Shown one piece after another: positions 33,626-42,881 of a DNA stretch of 64,000 bases. Source of the DNA: CAVQZA01 sp963718355 (GTDB taxonomy: Bacteria > Actinomycetota > Thermoleophilia > Gaiellales > Gaiellaceae); contig CAVQZA010000010.1 in NCBI GenBank assembly GCA_963718355.1, forward strand, positions 124,001 to 188,000, given 5' to 3'. The notes beneath the pieces were generated by a model, which did no database searches, was not told where the DNA came from, and saw only the letters and a program-made list of their open reading frames with translations. Every line of letters starts with the position of its first letter. The stretch's first letter is position 1. The position numbers were made by a program, and so were the translations under genes.

Positions 33626-34741
33626 TCATGACGCGGCCAGAACCGTGTCGAGATCCTTGTCCCCGCGGCCCGAGAGGCACACCAGCACGAGCTCCTCGTC
33701 CAGGTCGGCTGCCCGAGCGAGCGCATGGGCGGGCTCGAGCGCAGGGATGATGCCCTCCGTCCGCGTCAGTCGCTTGAGCGCCGCAAGTGCTTCCTCATCC
33801 GTCGCGCCGACGTAGCTCGCGCGGCCCATGTCGCGCAGGAACGCGTGCTCGGGCCCGACGCCGGGATAGTCGAGGCCTGCCGAGATCGAGTGCGCGTCGC
33901 CGATCTGGCCGTCCTCGTCGGCGAGCACCGAAGAGCGGGAGCCGTGCAGCACGCCGGTTCGGCCGCTGCCGAGGCTCGCCGCGCCCGCCGCCTCCACGCC
34001 GAGCAGCCGCACCTCGGGGTCGTCGATGAAGCCGGCGAAGATGCCGATCGCGTTCGAGCCGCCGCCGACCGCAGCGACCACCACTTCGGGAAGCCGGCCT
34101 TCGGCCTCGAGGATCTGCGTTCGCGCCTCACGGCCGATCACCGACTGCAGCTCCCGCACGATCTCGGGATACGGCGCCGGGCCGACGCACGAGCCGATCA
34201 GGTAGTGGGTCGTCTCGACGTTGGTGATCCAGTCGCGGATAGCCTCGCTCGTCGCCTCCTTCAGCGTCTTCGTCCCGAACTCGACGGGCACGACCTCGGC
34301 GCCGAGCAGGCCCATCCGCTCGACGTTGGGACGCTGGCGGCGCATGTCCTCGGAGCCCATGTACACCACGCACTCGAGGCCGAAGCGCGCGCACACGGTC
34401 GCCGTGGCGACGCCGTGCTGGCCTGCGCCTGTCTCGGCGACGATCCGCTGCTTCCCGAGGCGACGCGCCAGCACCGCTTGCCCGAGCGCATTGTTGAGCT
34501 TGTGCGCGCCGGTGTGGAGGAGATCCTCGCGCTTGAGGTAGACGCGCTTCCTGGGCGCGAATCGCTCCGCCAGAGTCAGGGGCGTCGGCCGGCCCGAGTA
34601 CGTCGCCCCGAGATGATCGAGCTCCGCTTTGTACATCGGGTCCGCGAGGGCGTCGGCCCAGCCCTTTTCGAGCTCGTCCAACGCCGGGATCAGAGTCTCG
34701 GGCACGTAGCGCCCGCCGTAGTCGCCGTACGTTCTCGTCAT
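33626..34741 (-). CDS. trpB: Tryptophan synthase beta chain
   Basis: 371 residues from the ATG at 34741, which overlaps the trpCF stop by four bases and has GGAGG upstream; the longer open frame is a shadow. Markers are YGDYGGRYVPETLIPAL, the PLP lysine in REDLLHTGAHKLNNALGQA, the ETGAGQHGVATA loop, AVGGGSNAIGIFAGFI (phosphate site) and LSGRGDKD at the end. It condenses indole with serine. Confidence 0.97.
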   Translation of the reverse strand: MTRTYGDYGGRYVPETLIPALDELEKGWADALADPMYKAELDHLGATYSGRPTPLTLAERFAPRKRVYLKREDLLHTGAHKLNNALGQAVLARRLGKQRIVAETGAGQHGVATATVCARFGLECVVYMGSEDMRRQRPNVERMGLLGAEVVPVEFGTKTLKEATSEAIRDWITNVETTHYLIGSCVGPAPYPEIVRELQSVIGREARTQILEAEGRLPEVVVAAVGGGSNAIGIFAGFIDDPEVRLLGVEAAGAASLGSGRTGVLHGSRSSVLADEDGQIGDAHSISAGLDYPGVGPEHAFLRDMGRASYVGATDEEALAALKRLTRTEGIIPALEPAHALARAADLDEELVLVCLSGRGDKDLDTVLAAS

Positions 34742-35892
34742 CGGGCTGCCTCCACGAACGCTCGAACCTTGGCGTGATCTTTGACTCCGGGAGCCGATTC
34801 GAGCCGTGAGCTCGCGTCGACCGCCCACGGACGGACAGCTGCGATCGCCGCTGCGACATTGGACGCGTCGAGCCCGCCGGCGAGCATCAGCCGCCCCTCG
34901 ATCTCCGCCGCTCGCCCGAGGTGGGTCGGATCGTCCTCGCCCCAAGGCAGGTCGATGACCCGCGCGACTTGCTCGTCGCCGCGGAGGAGCACCGCGTCGC
35001 GGCTCCTGTGGCCGTCCTCGCGCGCGTAGAGCTGGACCAGATCCGCGCCCGAGTCGGTGACCTCTGCGACGTGCACGGCCACGGCCAGCATCGTCTCCGG
35101 AACGTCGAGAACTCCCGGCGCAGTGCGCGGGCTCTCCTTCGCGAGGATGAAGCCCGCGAGGTCGGCGCCGGCTTCGGCTGCCGCCGCCACGTCCTCCTCG
35201 CGGGTAAGGCCGCAGACCTTGACGAGCGGGCGGCGCAGCAGGTCGGTGAGTTTCGCGGCGGGATCGGGCGCTCGCATCAGCGCGCTCCCGACGAGGATCG
35301 CATCGGCGCCCGCGAGCTCTGCGGCAGCGCCTTTCGCGCGCGAGTCGACGGCGCTCTCGGCCACGATCACGCGGTCGCGCGGAGCGCTCGCGACCAGCGC
35401 GAGCTGCGTCGAGCGGTCGATCGAAAAGGTGGAGAGGTCGCGCGCGTTGATCCCGATCACCGGCGCGCCGAGAGCGATTGCACGGCCCAGCTCCTCCGCG
35501 TCGTGCGCCTCGACGAGCGTCTCGAGCCCGAGCTCCTCGGCCAGCGCGAGCAACAGCGCCGCGCGATCGTCGTCGAGGTCGCGAAGCAGCAGGAGAGCCG
35601 CGTCGGCGCCGGCCTCCCGGCACTCGCGCAGCTGCGCCTCCTCGGTGAAGAAGCCTTTCGCCAGCAGCGGCAGCTCGGTCGAGGCTCGCGCTGCACGCAG
35701 GTCGTCGAAGGTGCCGCCGAAGCGCTCGTCGACCAGGATCGAGCACGCGGCCGCGCCGGCCGCCGCGAAGGCCGGCGCGAGGAGCGCGGGATCGGCGTCG
35801 GGACGGAGGTCGCCCGCCGACGGCGAACGGCGCTTCACCTCGGCGATCGCCTGGAGCCCCGGCGCCGCGAGTGCGTCACGGAAGCGGGTCAT
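34738..35892 (-). CDS. trpCF: Bifunctional indole-3-glycerol-phosphate synthase / phosphoribosylanthranilate isomerase (TrpC-TrpF fusion)
   Basis: 384 residues. The first 220 form IGP synthase: AIAEVKRRSPSAGDLR, SILVDERFGGTFDDL, LLAKGFF, VIGINARDLSTF, VIVAESAVDSRA. From about 222 a PRAI domain follows: KVCGLTREEDVAAAAEAGAD, FILAKESPR and LMLAGGLDASNVAAAI, closing with VDASSRLESAPGVKD. It catalyses two consecutive tryptophan steps. The fusion is known in enterobacteria but less usual in actinobacteria, many of which use PriA instead. It overlaps trpD by four bases. Confidence 0.93.
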   Translation of the reverse strand: MTRFRDALAAPGLQAIAEVKRRSPSAGDLRPDADPALLAPAFAAAGAAACSILVDERFGGTFDDLRAARASTELPLLAKGFFTEEAQLRECREAGADAALLLLRDLDDDRAALLLALAEELGLETLVEAHDAEELGRAIALGAPVIGINARDLSTFSIDRSTQLALVASAPRDRVIVAESAVDSRAKGAAAELAGADAILVGSALMRAPDPAAKLTDLLRRPLVKVCGLTREEDVAAAAEAGADLAGFILAKESPRTAPGVLDVPETMLAVAVHVAEVTDSGADLVQLYAREDGHRSRDAVLLRGDEQVARVIDLPWGEDDPTHLGRAAEIEGRLMLAGGLDASNVAAAIAAVRPWAVDASSRLESAPGVKDHAKVRAFVEAAR

Positions 35893-36901
35893 CCGTCACC
35901 CCGCGAAAAGGCGGCGAGCGCCTCGAGTCGTTCGCCGGCCGCGCCCGAGGTAACGGCTTCACGAGCGAGCGCGAGCCCCTCGGCGAGATCCTTCGCGTGG
36001 CCGCCCGCGGCGATTGCGCCGGCTGCATTCAGAAGGATTGCATCGCGCGCAGCCCCGTCGCGCCCGGCGAAGACCTCGCGGATCACCTGTGCGTTCTCCT
36101 CCGGCGTGCCGCCGCGCAGGTCGCCCGGGTCGCAGCGCGGCACGCCCATCTCCAGCGGATCGATCTCGCGCTCGTGCACCTCGCCGTCGACGACCTCACA
36201 GACGAGGTTCGCGCCGGCCGGCGACAGCTCGTCGATCCCGGCCGCGCCGTGGACGACGAACGCGCGCCGCGACCCGAGTCGCGCCAGCACCTCCGCGATC
36301 GTGCGGACGAGCTGGGGTGAGTAGACGCCCACGATCTGGGCGCGCGCGCCGGCGGGGTTCGTGAGCGGGCCGAGCACGTTGAACACCGTACGCGTCCCGA
36401 GCTCCCGTCGCACGGACGCAGCGTGCCGCATCGCGGGGTGATGCGACGGCGCGAAGAGGAAGCCGAAGCCGAGCTCGTCGATCGAGCGTGCGATCCGCTC
36501 GGGCTCCTGCTCGAGCGAGAAACCGAGCGCCTCGAGCACGTCCGCCGAGCCCGAGGCCGACGACACGGCGCGGTTGCCGTGCTTCGCGACCGCCGAGCCT
36601 GCCGCCGCCGCCACCAGCGCTGCCGCCGTCGAGATGTTGATCGTCCGCTGCCCGTCGCCGCCGGTGCCCGCCGTGTCGACGAGGTCGTCGCGGGCCGGGC
36701 GCACCTCGAGCACGTGCGCGCGCATCGCCTCCGCGCAGCCTGCGATCTCGTCGGCCGTCTCGCCCTTGAGCCGCAGCGCAACGAGGAAGCCGCCGATCTG
36801 CGCCTGCGTCGCCTCGCCCTCCATCACAGAGCCCATCACGTCGCGCGCCTCGTCGCGCGTCAGGTCGTGGCCGTCGATCACCTTCTGGAGCGCGGCCTGG
36901 A

Positions 36902-36905
<4 letters not shown>
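35889..36905 (-). CDS. trpD: Anthranilate phosphoribosyltransferase
   Basis: 338 residues, normal length. Signature segments are LTRDEARDVMGSVMEGEATQAQIGGFL, the PRPP loop DTAGTGGDGQRTINIST, AKHGNRAVSSASGSADVLEALG, FLFAPSHHPAMRHAASVRRELGTRT and NPAGARAQIVGVYS. It joins anthranilate to PRPP. Start and stop overlap trpG and trpCF (ATGA), so the trp genes are translationally coupled. Confidence 0.96.
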
Positions 36906-37452
<547 letters not shown>

Positions 37453-37456
<4 letters not shown>

Positions 37457-38685
37457 GGGCTGTTCTCCGCCAGTTCGATCGCCGTTTCGAGCGCGGCCAG
37501 CTTGGCCAGGCATTCGCGGTGCTCGGCCTCCGGATCGGAGTCTGCCACGATCCCCGCGCCGGCCTGGAGCCGGGCGACGCCGTCGTGGAGCACGATCGTC
37601 CGCAGCGCGATGCAGGTGTCGAGCGTCCCGTCCGGCGTCGCGTAGCCGACCGCACCCGCGTAGGGCCCGCGCCGGTAGCCCTCGAGCTCCGTGATCAGCT
37701 GCATCGCCCGCACCTTCGGCGCTCCGGAGACGGTGCCGGCCGGGAAGCACGCGCGCAGGAGGTCGAACGGCGTCACCCCGGCCTGCAGCTCGCCGACGAC
37801 CTCCGAGACGAGGTGCGTGACGTGCGAGAAACGCTCGGGCTCGAGGAAGCGCTCGACCTGGACCGTGCCGGGGCGGCAGACCCGCGAGAGGTCGTTGCGG
37901 CCGAGGTCGACGAGCATCACATGCTCGGCCCGGTCTTTCGCCGAGGTGAGCAGCCGCTCGGCGTCGCCGGGGCCGGGATGCGTGGTGCCGGCGATCGGGT
38001 TGAGGCTGGCGCGCCGGCCCTCGAGCTTGACGAGCGTCTCCGGCGACGAGCCGATCAGCGCGAGGCCGTCGAGCTCGAGCAGGAAGAGGTACGGCGAGGG
38101 GTTGACGCGTCGCAGCGCCCGGTAGAGCTCGACGGCACTCGCCGTGGTCGGCCGCTCGGCGCGCTGCGAGAGGACGATCTGGAAGGCGTCGCCGGCCCGG
38201 ATGTGATCCTTCGCGACCCTGACGCGTCGTTCGTACTCCTCCTGCGACGGAAATCGACGTGTCTGGGGGTCAGGCGCCGGGACCCGGCTCGCGGGGACAG
38301 GCGCGGACGACGCGAAGAGCGACGCGACCTCGCCAGGGTTGCCGCGCAACACCTCCGCGACGCCGGCGGCATGGTCGAAGCGGACGAGGGTCTCCGCGAT
38401 CACGAACCGGCTCTCGGGCAGGTCATAGCCGTCGGCGGGCAGCGGCACCGTCGGCTCGAGCTTCGCGATGTGGTCGTACCCGAGGTAGCCGACGACCGGC
38501 TCGCCGCAGGCCTCCGCCTCGTTGAGGTAGACGATGCGCGAGCCGCAGCCGACGAAGGAGTGGCGCCCGAGCCGGCCCTTGTCCACCGACTCGAGCAGGA
38601 ACGCGCCGCGGCCGGCCTCGCGCAGATGGAGGTAGGCCCCGAGCGGGGTGATCAGGTCGGTCGAGATGTCGGTGGTCACGGTCAT
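37453..38685 (-). CDS. trpE: Anthranilate synthase component I
   Basis: 410 residues, shorter at the N-terminus than the typical 480-520. The chorismate-binding core is intact: RVAKDHIRAGDAFQIVLSQR, NPSPYLFLLELDGLALIGSSPE, NPIAGTTHPG, the DLGRNDLSRVC helix, FPAGTVSGAPKVRAMQLI and LQAGAGIVADSDPEAEH. It starts at an ATG with GGAAGGA upstream. Expression is expected to be controlled by the leader peptide and attenuator just upstream. Confidence 0.95.
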
Positions 38686-38705
38686 GCAGTCCTTCCGGGG
38701 ACGCG

Positions 38706-38731
38706 AAAAAGCCCTCTACGAGGGCCGGGTG
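38706..38731 (-). terminator. trp attenuator (Rho-independent terminator and overlapping antiterminator arm)
   Basis: Read leftward, GCCCTC-GTA-GAGGGC (38725 down to 38711) is followed by TTTTT (38710-38706), a textbook terminator 20 bases before trpE. The preceding bases CCCGGCCCTC (38729-38720) can instead pair, with one bulge, with GGGGCGGGAG inside the leader-peptide gene (38779-38792). That pairing would take away the 5' arm of the terminator. This is the expected switch when a ribosome stalls at the Trp codons. Confidence 0.75.
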
Positions 38732-38762
38732 ATGAGCGGAACGGGTTGTCGCTGTGCCTGAG

Positions 38763-38834
38763 TCAGCTCAGCCGCAGGCTCCCGCCCCGCTCGTGGCGCC
38801 AGAACCAGGCCCAGCTGCGAAGGACGGGGGACAT
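38763..38834 (-). CDS. trpL: trp operon leader peptide
   Basis: A 23-residue open frame, MSPVLRSWAWFWRHERGGSL followed by RLS and a stop, sits between the trp promoter and the attenuator. Three Trp codons within five residues (WAWFW, codons at 38799-38813) make it a tryptophan sensor: low charged tRNA-Trp stalls the ribosome and favours the antiterminator. Comparable Trp-rich leaders are known upstream of trpE in Streptomyces and Corynebacterium. The ATG lies about seven bases after the predicted -10, so translation may be leaderless. Confidence 0.85.
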   Translation of the reverse strand: MSPVLRSWAWFWRHERGGSLRLS

Positions 38835-38841
38835 CCCACTC

Positions 38842-38871
38842 AGAGTAGGCGTAGCGGACGCCGTTCGTCAA
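38842..38871 (-). promoter_or_regulatory. Predicted trp operon promoter
   Basis: On the minus strand, TTGACG (38871-38866) is separated by 18 bases from TACTCT (38847-38842), a weak -10. The predicted transcript would start at or next to the ATG of trpL. It is within the short divergent gap shared with the M42 peptidase gene. Confidence 0.5.
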
Positions 38872-38887
38872 GATAGGCTCCGCCGCC

Positions 38888-39922
38888 GTGCCCATTCCCG
38901 ATCTGCTCCTCCAGCTGCTCACCGCTCCCGCGCCGTCAGGGTCGGAGGAGCGGGCGGCCGCCGTCTGGCGCGCCGCGGCGGAGCCGTTCGCAGAAGTGTG
39001 GGGCGATACCCTCGGCTCGAGCTTCGCGCGGGTCACGGGCGCGGGTGGCGGCTCGGTGTGCGCGCTCGTCGGCCACATCGACGAGATCGGCGTGATTGCG
39101 ACGCACGTCGACGAGCGGGGCTTCGTCGCGATCCGCCGCATCGGCGGCTTCGGCGCCGAGCCGCTCGTCGGGCAGCGGGTCGAGTTCCTCACCGGCGTCA
39201 AGGGCGTGATTGCACGGCAGCGTGACTCGTCGCCGCGCGGGACTGAGCGCAAGACCGCCGAGATCAAGGATCTCCACGTCGACATCGGCGCGCGTGACGG
39301 TGCTGAGGCGCGCAGCCTCGTTCTCCCCGGCGATGCCGCAGTCCTCAGTGCCGAGCCCGTCGAGTTGCCGAACGGGCGGATCGTCTCGCGCTCGCTCGAC
39401 AATCGCCTGGGTGCCTACATCGCGCTGGAGACGGCGCGCCGCGTGTCCGATCCGCCGGGTGACGTTGTCGCGATCGCAGCGGCGCAGGAGGAGATCGGCT
39501 GCCACGGCGCGCGTACCGCGGTGTTCGCGCTCGAGCCCGACCTCGCGCTCGTCTTCGACGTCACCACTGCAAGCGATTCGCCGGGTGCCGATCCGAAGGA
39601 CGACGGCGAGCACGCGCTCGGCAGCGGCCCGACCATCCTCCGCGGACCGCTGCTCCACCCGCGCCTCGTCGAGCTTCTCGTCGAAGCGGCCGAAGCGGAC
39701 GGGATCCCGTTCACGTTCGAGGTCGCCGGCGGCAACACGAACACCGACGCCGACTACACGCACATCAGCCGGGGAGGCGTTCCGACCGCCGTCGTCTCCG
39801 TCCCGCTCCGCTACATGCATTCTCCGAGCGAGCTGGCCCAGCTCTCGGACGTCGAGGATGCGATCAGGCTCGCCGTCGGGTTCCTGCGGCGGCTCGTGCC
39901 TGGCCTCAACCTCGCGCGATAG
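38888..39922 (+). CDS. M42-family (FrvX-like) metallo-aminopeptidase
   Basis: 344 residues from GTG. The dinuclear-metal residues are recognisable: GHIDEIG, the aspartate in RSLDNRLGAY, QEEIGCHGA (general base and ligand Glu), FDVTTASD and a final His in VPLRYMHSPSE. M42 enzymes are cytoplasmic, often dodecameric, and trim N-terminal residues from peptides. Divergent from the trp operon; a thiolase gene follows by nine bases, so the pair may be co-transcribed. Confidence 0.9.
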   Translation: MPIPDLLLQLLTAPAPSGSEERAAAVWRAAAEPFAEVWGDTLGSSFARVTGAGGGSVCALVGHIDEIGVIATHVDERGFVAIRRIGGFGAEPLVGQRVEFLTGVKGVIARQRDSSPRGTERKTAEIKDLHVDIGARDGAEARSLVLPGDAAVLSAEPVELPNGRIVSRSLDNRLGAYIALETARRVSDPPGDVVAIAAAQEEIGCHGARTAVFALEPDLALVFDVTTASDSPGADPKDDGEHALGSGPTILRGPLLHPRLVELLVEAAEADGIPFTFEVAGGNTNTDADYTHISRGGVPTAVVSVPLRYMHSPSELAQLSDVEDAIRLAVGFLRRLVPGLNLAR

Positions 39923-39931
39923 CCTTCGGAC

Positions 39932-41083
39932 ATGGCCAGTTCGGTGATCGTCTCCGCTGTGCGGACGCCGTTCGGCAAGCTCGGCGGCGGGCTTGCCGGC
40001 TACTCCGCGACCGAGCTCGGCGCGATTGCGATCCGGGCGGGACTCGAGCGCGCCGGCCTCGAGCCGGGCGCGGTGGAGTACGTGATCATGGGCCAGGTGC
40101 TGCAGGCGGGAGCCGGCCAGGCTCCGGCGCGCCAGGCCGCGATCGGCGCCGGCATCCCGAAGGAGATCGGCGCCGATACGGTCAACAAGGTCTGCGCCTC
40201 GTCGATTCGCGCGATCCAGATCGCCGACGTGATGATCCGCGCGGGTGAGCACGAGGTGGTCGTGACGGGCGGCATGGAGTCGATGTCGAACGCGCCGTAT
40301 CTGCTCAAGAAGGCGCGGTTCGGGTACCGCTTCGGGAACGGCGACCTCGTCGACGCGATGACCTACGACGGCCTCACGTGCACCTTCGACGGGCTCCTGA
40401 TGGCGCAGCAGAACTCGCTGGTCGCGCGCGAGCTCGGGATCAGCCGCGAGGAGCAGGATGCGTGGGCGGTGCGGTCGCAGGAGTGCGCCGCGCGGGCGCA
40501 GGACGCGGGACGGTTCGCCGAGGAGATCGTCCCGGTGGGCGATGTCTCGGACGACGAGGCGATCCGACGCGACACGACGCTCGAGAAGCTCGCGGCGCTT
40601 CAGCCGGTGTTCGATCCCGAGGGGACGACCACGGCCGGCAACGCGCCCGGCGTCAACGACGGCGCCTCATGCGTTGTCGTGACGAGCGAGACGTTCGCGC
40701 GCGAGCATGGGCTCGAGATCCTGGCGCGGATCGTCGCGCAGGCCTACGTGGCCGACGACTTCGCGTACCTGCCACGCACCCCCGCCCGCGCCGGCGCGCT
40801 CGCGCTCGAGAAGGCGGGGCGGACCGTCGCGGATCTGAAGCGGATCGAGATCAACGAGGCCTTCGCCTCGGTCGCCTCGAACTCGACGCGGCTCCTCGGC
40901 GCAGATCCGGAGACCGTGAACGTCAACGGCGGCGCGATTGCGCTCGGGCATCCGATCGGCGCCTCGGGCGGGCGCATCGTCGGCACGCTCATCCGCGAGC
41001 TCCAGCGCGAGGGTGGAGGGCTCGGCCTTGCCGCGATCTGCTCGGGCGGCGGCCAGGGCGACGCGCTCCTGCTCGAAGTCTGA
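39932..41083 (+). CDS. Thiolase (acetyl-CoA C-acetyltransferase type)
   Basis: 383 residues, typical biosynthetic-thiolase length. The acyl-accepting Cys lies in VNKVCASS (about residue 87), NEAFA and GGAIALGHPIGASGGRI carry the active-site His, and CSGGGQGDALL the second Cys. It condenses two acetyl-CoA or cleaves acetoacetyl-CoA. No acetoacetyl-CoA reductase or other partner is nearby, so the pathway is not defined by context. Confidence 0.95.
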   Translation: MASSVIVSAVRTPFGKLGGGLAGYSATELGAIAIRAGLERAGLEPGAVEYVIMGQVLQAGAGQAPARQAAIGAGIPKEIGADTVNKVCASSIRAIQIADVMIRAGEHEVVVTGGMESMSNAPYLLKKARFGYRFGNGDLVDAMTYDGLTCTFDGLLMAQQNSLVARELGISREEQDAWAVRSQECAARAQDAGRFAEEIVPVGDVSDDEAIRRDTTLEKLAALQPVFDPEGTTTAGNAPGVNDGASCVVVTSETFAREHGLEILARIVAQAYVADDFAYLPRTPARAGALALEKAGRTVADLKRIEINEAFASVASNSTRLLGADPETVNVNGGAIALGHPIGASGGRIVGTLIRELQREGGGLGLAAICSGGGQGDALLLEV

Positions 41084-41157
41084 ACCCTCGACTCTCGCTC
41101 GAGACTTCGTAGGCCGTCAGAACATGTCTCGAAGGTGCAGAACCTCCGCGAACCTCA

Positions 41158-41196
41158 CAACTCTCAGAAAAGTGCCTGACCCCTTTGGGAGAGTTG
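41158..41196. repeat. Inverted repeat between convergent thiolase and response-regulator genes
   Basis: CAACTCTC (41158-41165) and GAGAGTTG (41189-41196) are perfect 8-bp arms around a 23-base loop that itself contains AAAAG and CTTT. It lies between convergent genes and could act as a two-way terminator, but there is no T-run. Confidence 0.4.
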
Positions 41197-41212
41197 AGGG
41201 TTGGTGGCCTCG

Positions 41213-41908
41213 CTACTTCGGGACTGCTTCGAGGCGGTAGCCGACGCCGTAGCGCGTCTGGATGAACGTGTGCGTCGACGCCCGGCGATCGACTTTCTCG
41301 CGCAGGCGACGGACGAAGACGTCGACGGTGCGGTCGCGATGCGCTTCGCGACGGCCCCAGATCTTCTGCAGCAGCTCGTCGCGCGTCGCTACCCGGCCGC
41401 GCTGGAGTGCCAGCTGGTAGAGGAGCCGGAACTCGGTGGGCGTCAGGTCGGCGCTATCGCCGTCGATGAACGCCTGCACCTGCGCGGGGTCGATCACGAG
41501 CTCCTCGATCTTGATCGGCTCGCCTCGGCGCTCGTCCTGCGCGCGCGTCCCGCGCCGCGCAGCCGCGCGTACCCGCGCGACGAGCTCCTTCATCGAGAAC
41601 GGCTTCACGAGGTAGTCGTCGGCGCCGATCTCGAGCGCGTGCACCCGGTCGTGCTCGGTGCCGCGGGCGCTGACGACGACGATCGGCGTGCCGATTCCCT
41701 CGGCACGCGCCGTCTCGATCAGCTTCCAGCCGTCGAGGCCGGGGAGCATCAGATCGAGGACGCAGACGTCGGGCCGCTCGAACCGCAACCGCGCGAGTCC
41801 CTGCTCGCCGCGCTCGACCTGCAACGGATCGAAGCCGGCCGCGGCGAGGTGCCGGGCCATCCCCTGAGCGATAACCTCGTCGTCCTCGACGATGAGCACC
41901 TTGGCCAT
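41213..41908 (-). CDS. OmpR/PhoB-family response regulator, probable PhoP
   Basis: 231 residues. Receiver domain (1-118): acidic pocket VEDDE, phospho-accepting Asp in VCVLDLMLPGLDGW, Thr/Ser in VVVSARG and Lys in DYLVKPFSMKEL. The winged-helix DNA-binding domain (about 135-231) includes LTPTEFRLLYQLALQRG and RTVDVFVRRLREKV with a closing TRYGVGYRL. Divergent from a histidine kinase with a PHO-box-like repeat between them, and upstream of the island-interrupted pst genes, so phosphate control is the likely role. Confidence 0.9.
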   Translation of the reverse strand: MAKVLIVEDDEVIAQGMARHLAAAGFDPLQVERGEQGLARLRFERPDVCVLDLMLPGLDGWKLIETARAEGIGTPIVVVSARGTEHDRVHALEIGADDYLVKPFSMKELVARVRAAARRGTRAQDERRGEPIKIEELVIDPAQVQAFIDGDSADLTPTEFRLLYQLALQRGRVATRDELLQKIWGRREAHRDRTVDVFVRRLREKVDRRASTHTFIQTRYGVGYRLEAVPK

Positions 41909-41952
41909 TAACTGGATTGTGACCGTTGTGCCGGGGCACGGGGGCTACGCTT

Positions 41953-41981
41953 GGTGACGGGGGGGTAAACGGGTGGTGAAC
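41953..41981 (-). promoter_or_regulatory. PHO-box-like 11-bp direct repeats between response regulator and kinase
   Basis: On the minus strand GTTCACC (41981-41975), GTTTACC (41970-41964) and CGTCACC (41959-41953) recur with exactly 11-base spacing. In Streptomyces, PhoP binds 11-bp units with a GTTCACC core. The first unit is a perfect match. The array overlaps the annotated kinase start, so the pair is probably autoregulated. Confidence 0.65.
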
Positions 41982-42881
41982 GCAGATGCAGCCAGGGCGC
42001 GCACTCTGATCGAGGAGAGCCCCGAGCTCGTCCTCGTTCTCGACGCGGAGAGGCGCATCCTCGCCGCGAGCCGCCGCGCACGGGAGCAGCTCAGGGTGGA
42101 GGTCGGCGAGCTCGTGCCGCCGCGGCTGCTCGACGCCGAGCCTCGCTTCGTGCCCTACGAGGTGGAAGGCCGTCGCGAGGAGCTGCTCTTCCTCGGCTCG
42201 CCGGGCGAGCTCGCCGCCTACGAAGAGTTGCGGGCCGGTTTTACCGCCGCCGTCTCGCATGAGCTACGCACACCGCTCGCGCGACTGCTCGTGCTGCTCG
42301 AGTCAATGGAGCTGCCCGGGGAGGACCCGCACGAGCTCGCGCTCCAGGCCCGCGCCGAGGTGCAGCAGATCGGCGAGCTGATCGACGACGTCCTCTTCCT
42401 GAGCGAGCTCGAGACGGGCCGGGAGGTCGTCGCTCTCGGCTCCACGCCGGTGGAGCCGCTCCTTTCCGACGTCGCGGCCGCGCTGGCCGAGCGCGCGGCG
42501 CGTGCGGACCTCGAGCTGCGGTTCGCGGCCGACCCGGGGATCGAGCTGCCGCTGCGGCCCAGGATGTTGCGGATCGTCGTCGAGAACCTCGCCGAGAACG
42601 CGCTGCGCTACGCCGGGCCGCGTGCCCGGTTCTCGATCGACATCAACCGCAGGCCGGAGGGGATCGTGATGCAGGCCGTGGACAACGGCGCCGGAGTCGC
42701 CGAGGACGACTTGGCACGGCTGTTCGAGCGTTTCTATCGCGCCGACCGCGCGCGCTCCTCGCGCGGCACCGGGCTCGGGCTCGCGATCGTCAAGCACGTC
42801 GTCACCGCGGCCGGCGGCACGATCGAGGCGACCGGCGCCCCGGGCCAGGGCCTGCAGATCCGCTGCGTCTTCCCCCGCTAG
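41973..42881 (+). CDS. Sensor histidine kinase, probable PhoR (no membrane segment)
   Basis: 302 residues from GTG 41973. A short PAS-like N-terminus (about 10-80, ESPELVLVLDAERRILAASRRA) precedes the HisKA dimerisation helix with FTAAVSHELRTPLARL. The HATPase domain has VVENLAENALRYA (N box), VDNGAGVAEDDL (G1), LFERFYRADRARSS (F box) and GTGLGLAIVKHVV (G2). It lacks transmembrane helices, so it must sense via a partner, as PhoR does through Pst/PhoU in some systems. The PHO-box-like array overlaps the start, which may therefore lie further downstream. Confidence 0.9.
   Translation: MVNADAARARTLIEESPELVLVLDAERRILAASRRAREQLRVEVGELVPPRLLDAEPRFVPYEVEGRREELLFLGSPGELAAYEELRAGFTAAVSHELRTPLARLLVLLESMELPGEDPHELALQARAEVQQIGELIDDVLFLSELETGREVVALGSTPVEPLLSDVAAALAERAARADLELRFAADPGIELPLRPRMLRIVVENLAENALRYAGPRARFSIDINRRPEGIVMQAVDNGAGVAEDDLARLFERFYRADRARSSRGTGLGLAIVKHVVTAAGGTIEATGAPGQGLQIRCVFPR

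Noticed and set aside
41101..41196. AAAAGTGCCTGACCCC sequence between thiolase and response regulator
   Set aside because: Looks like a repeat element, but only one copy is in this window, so nothing can be supported beyond the inverted repeat.
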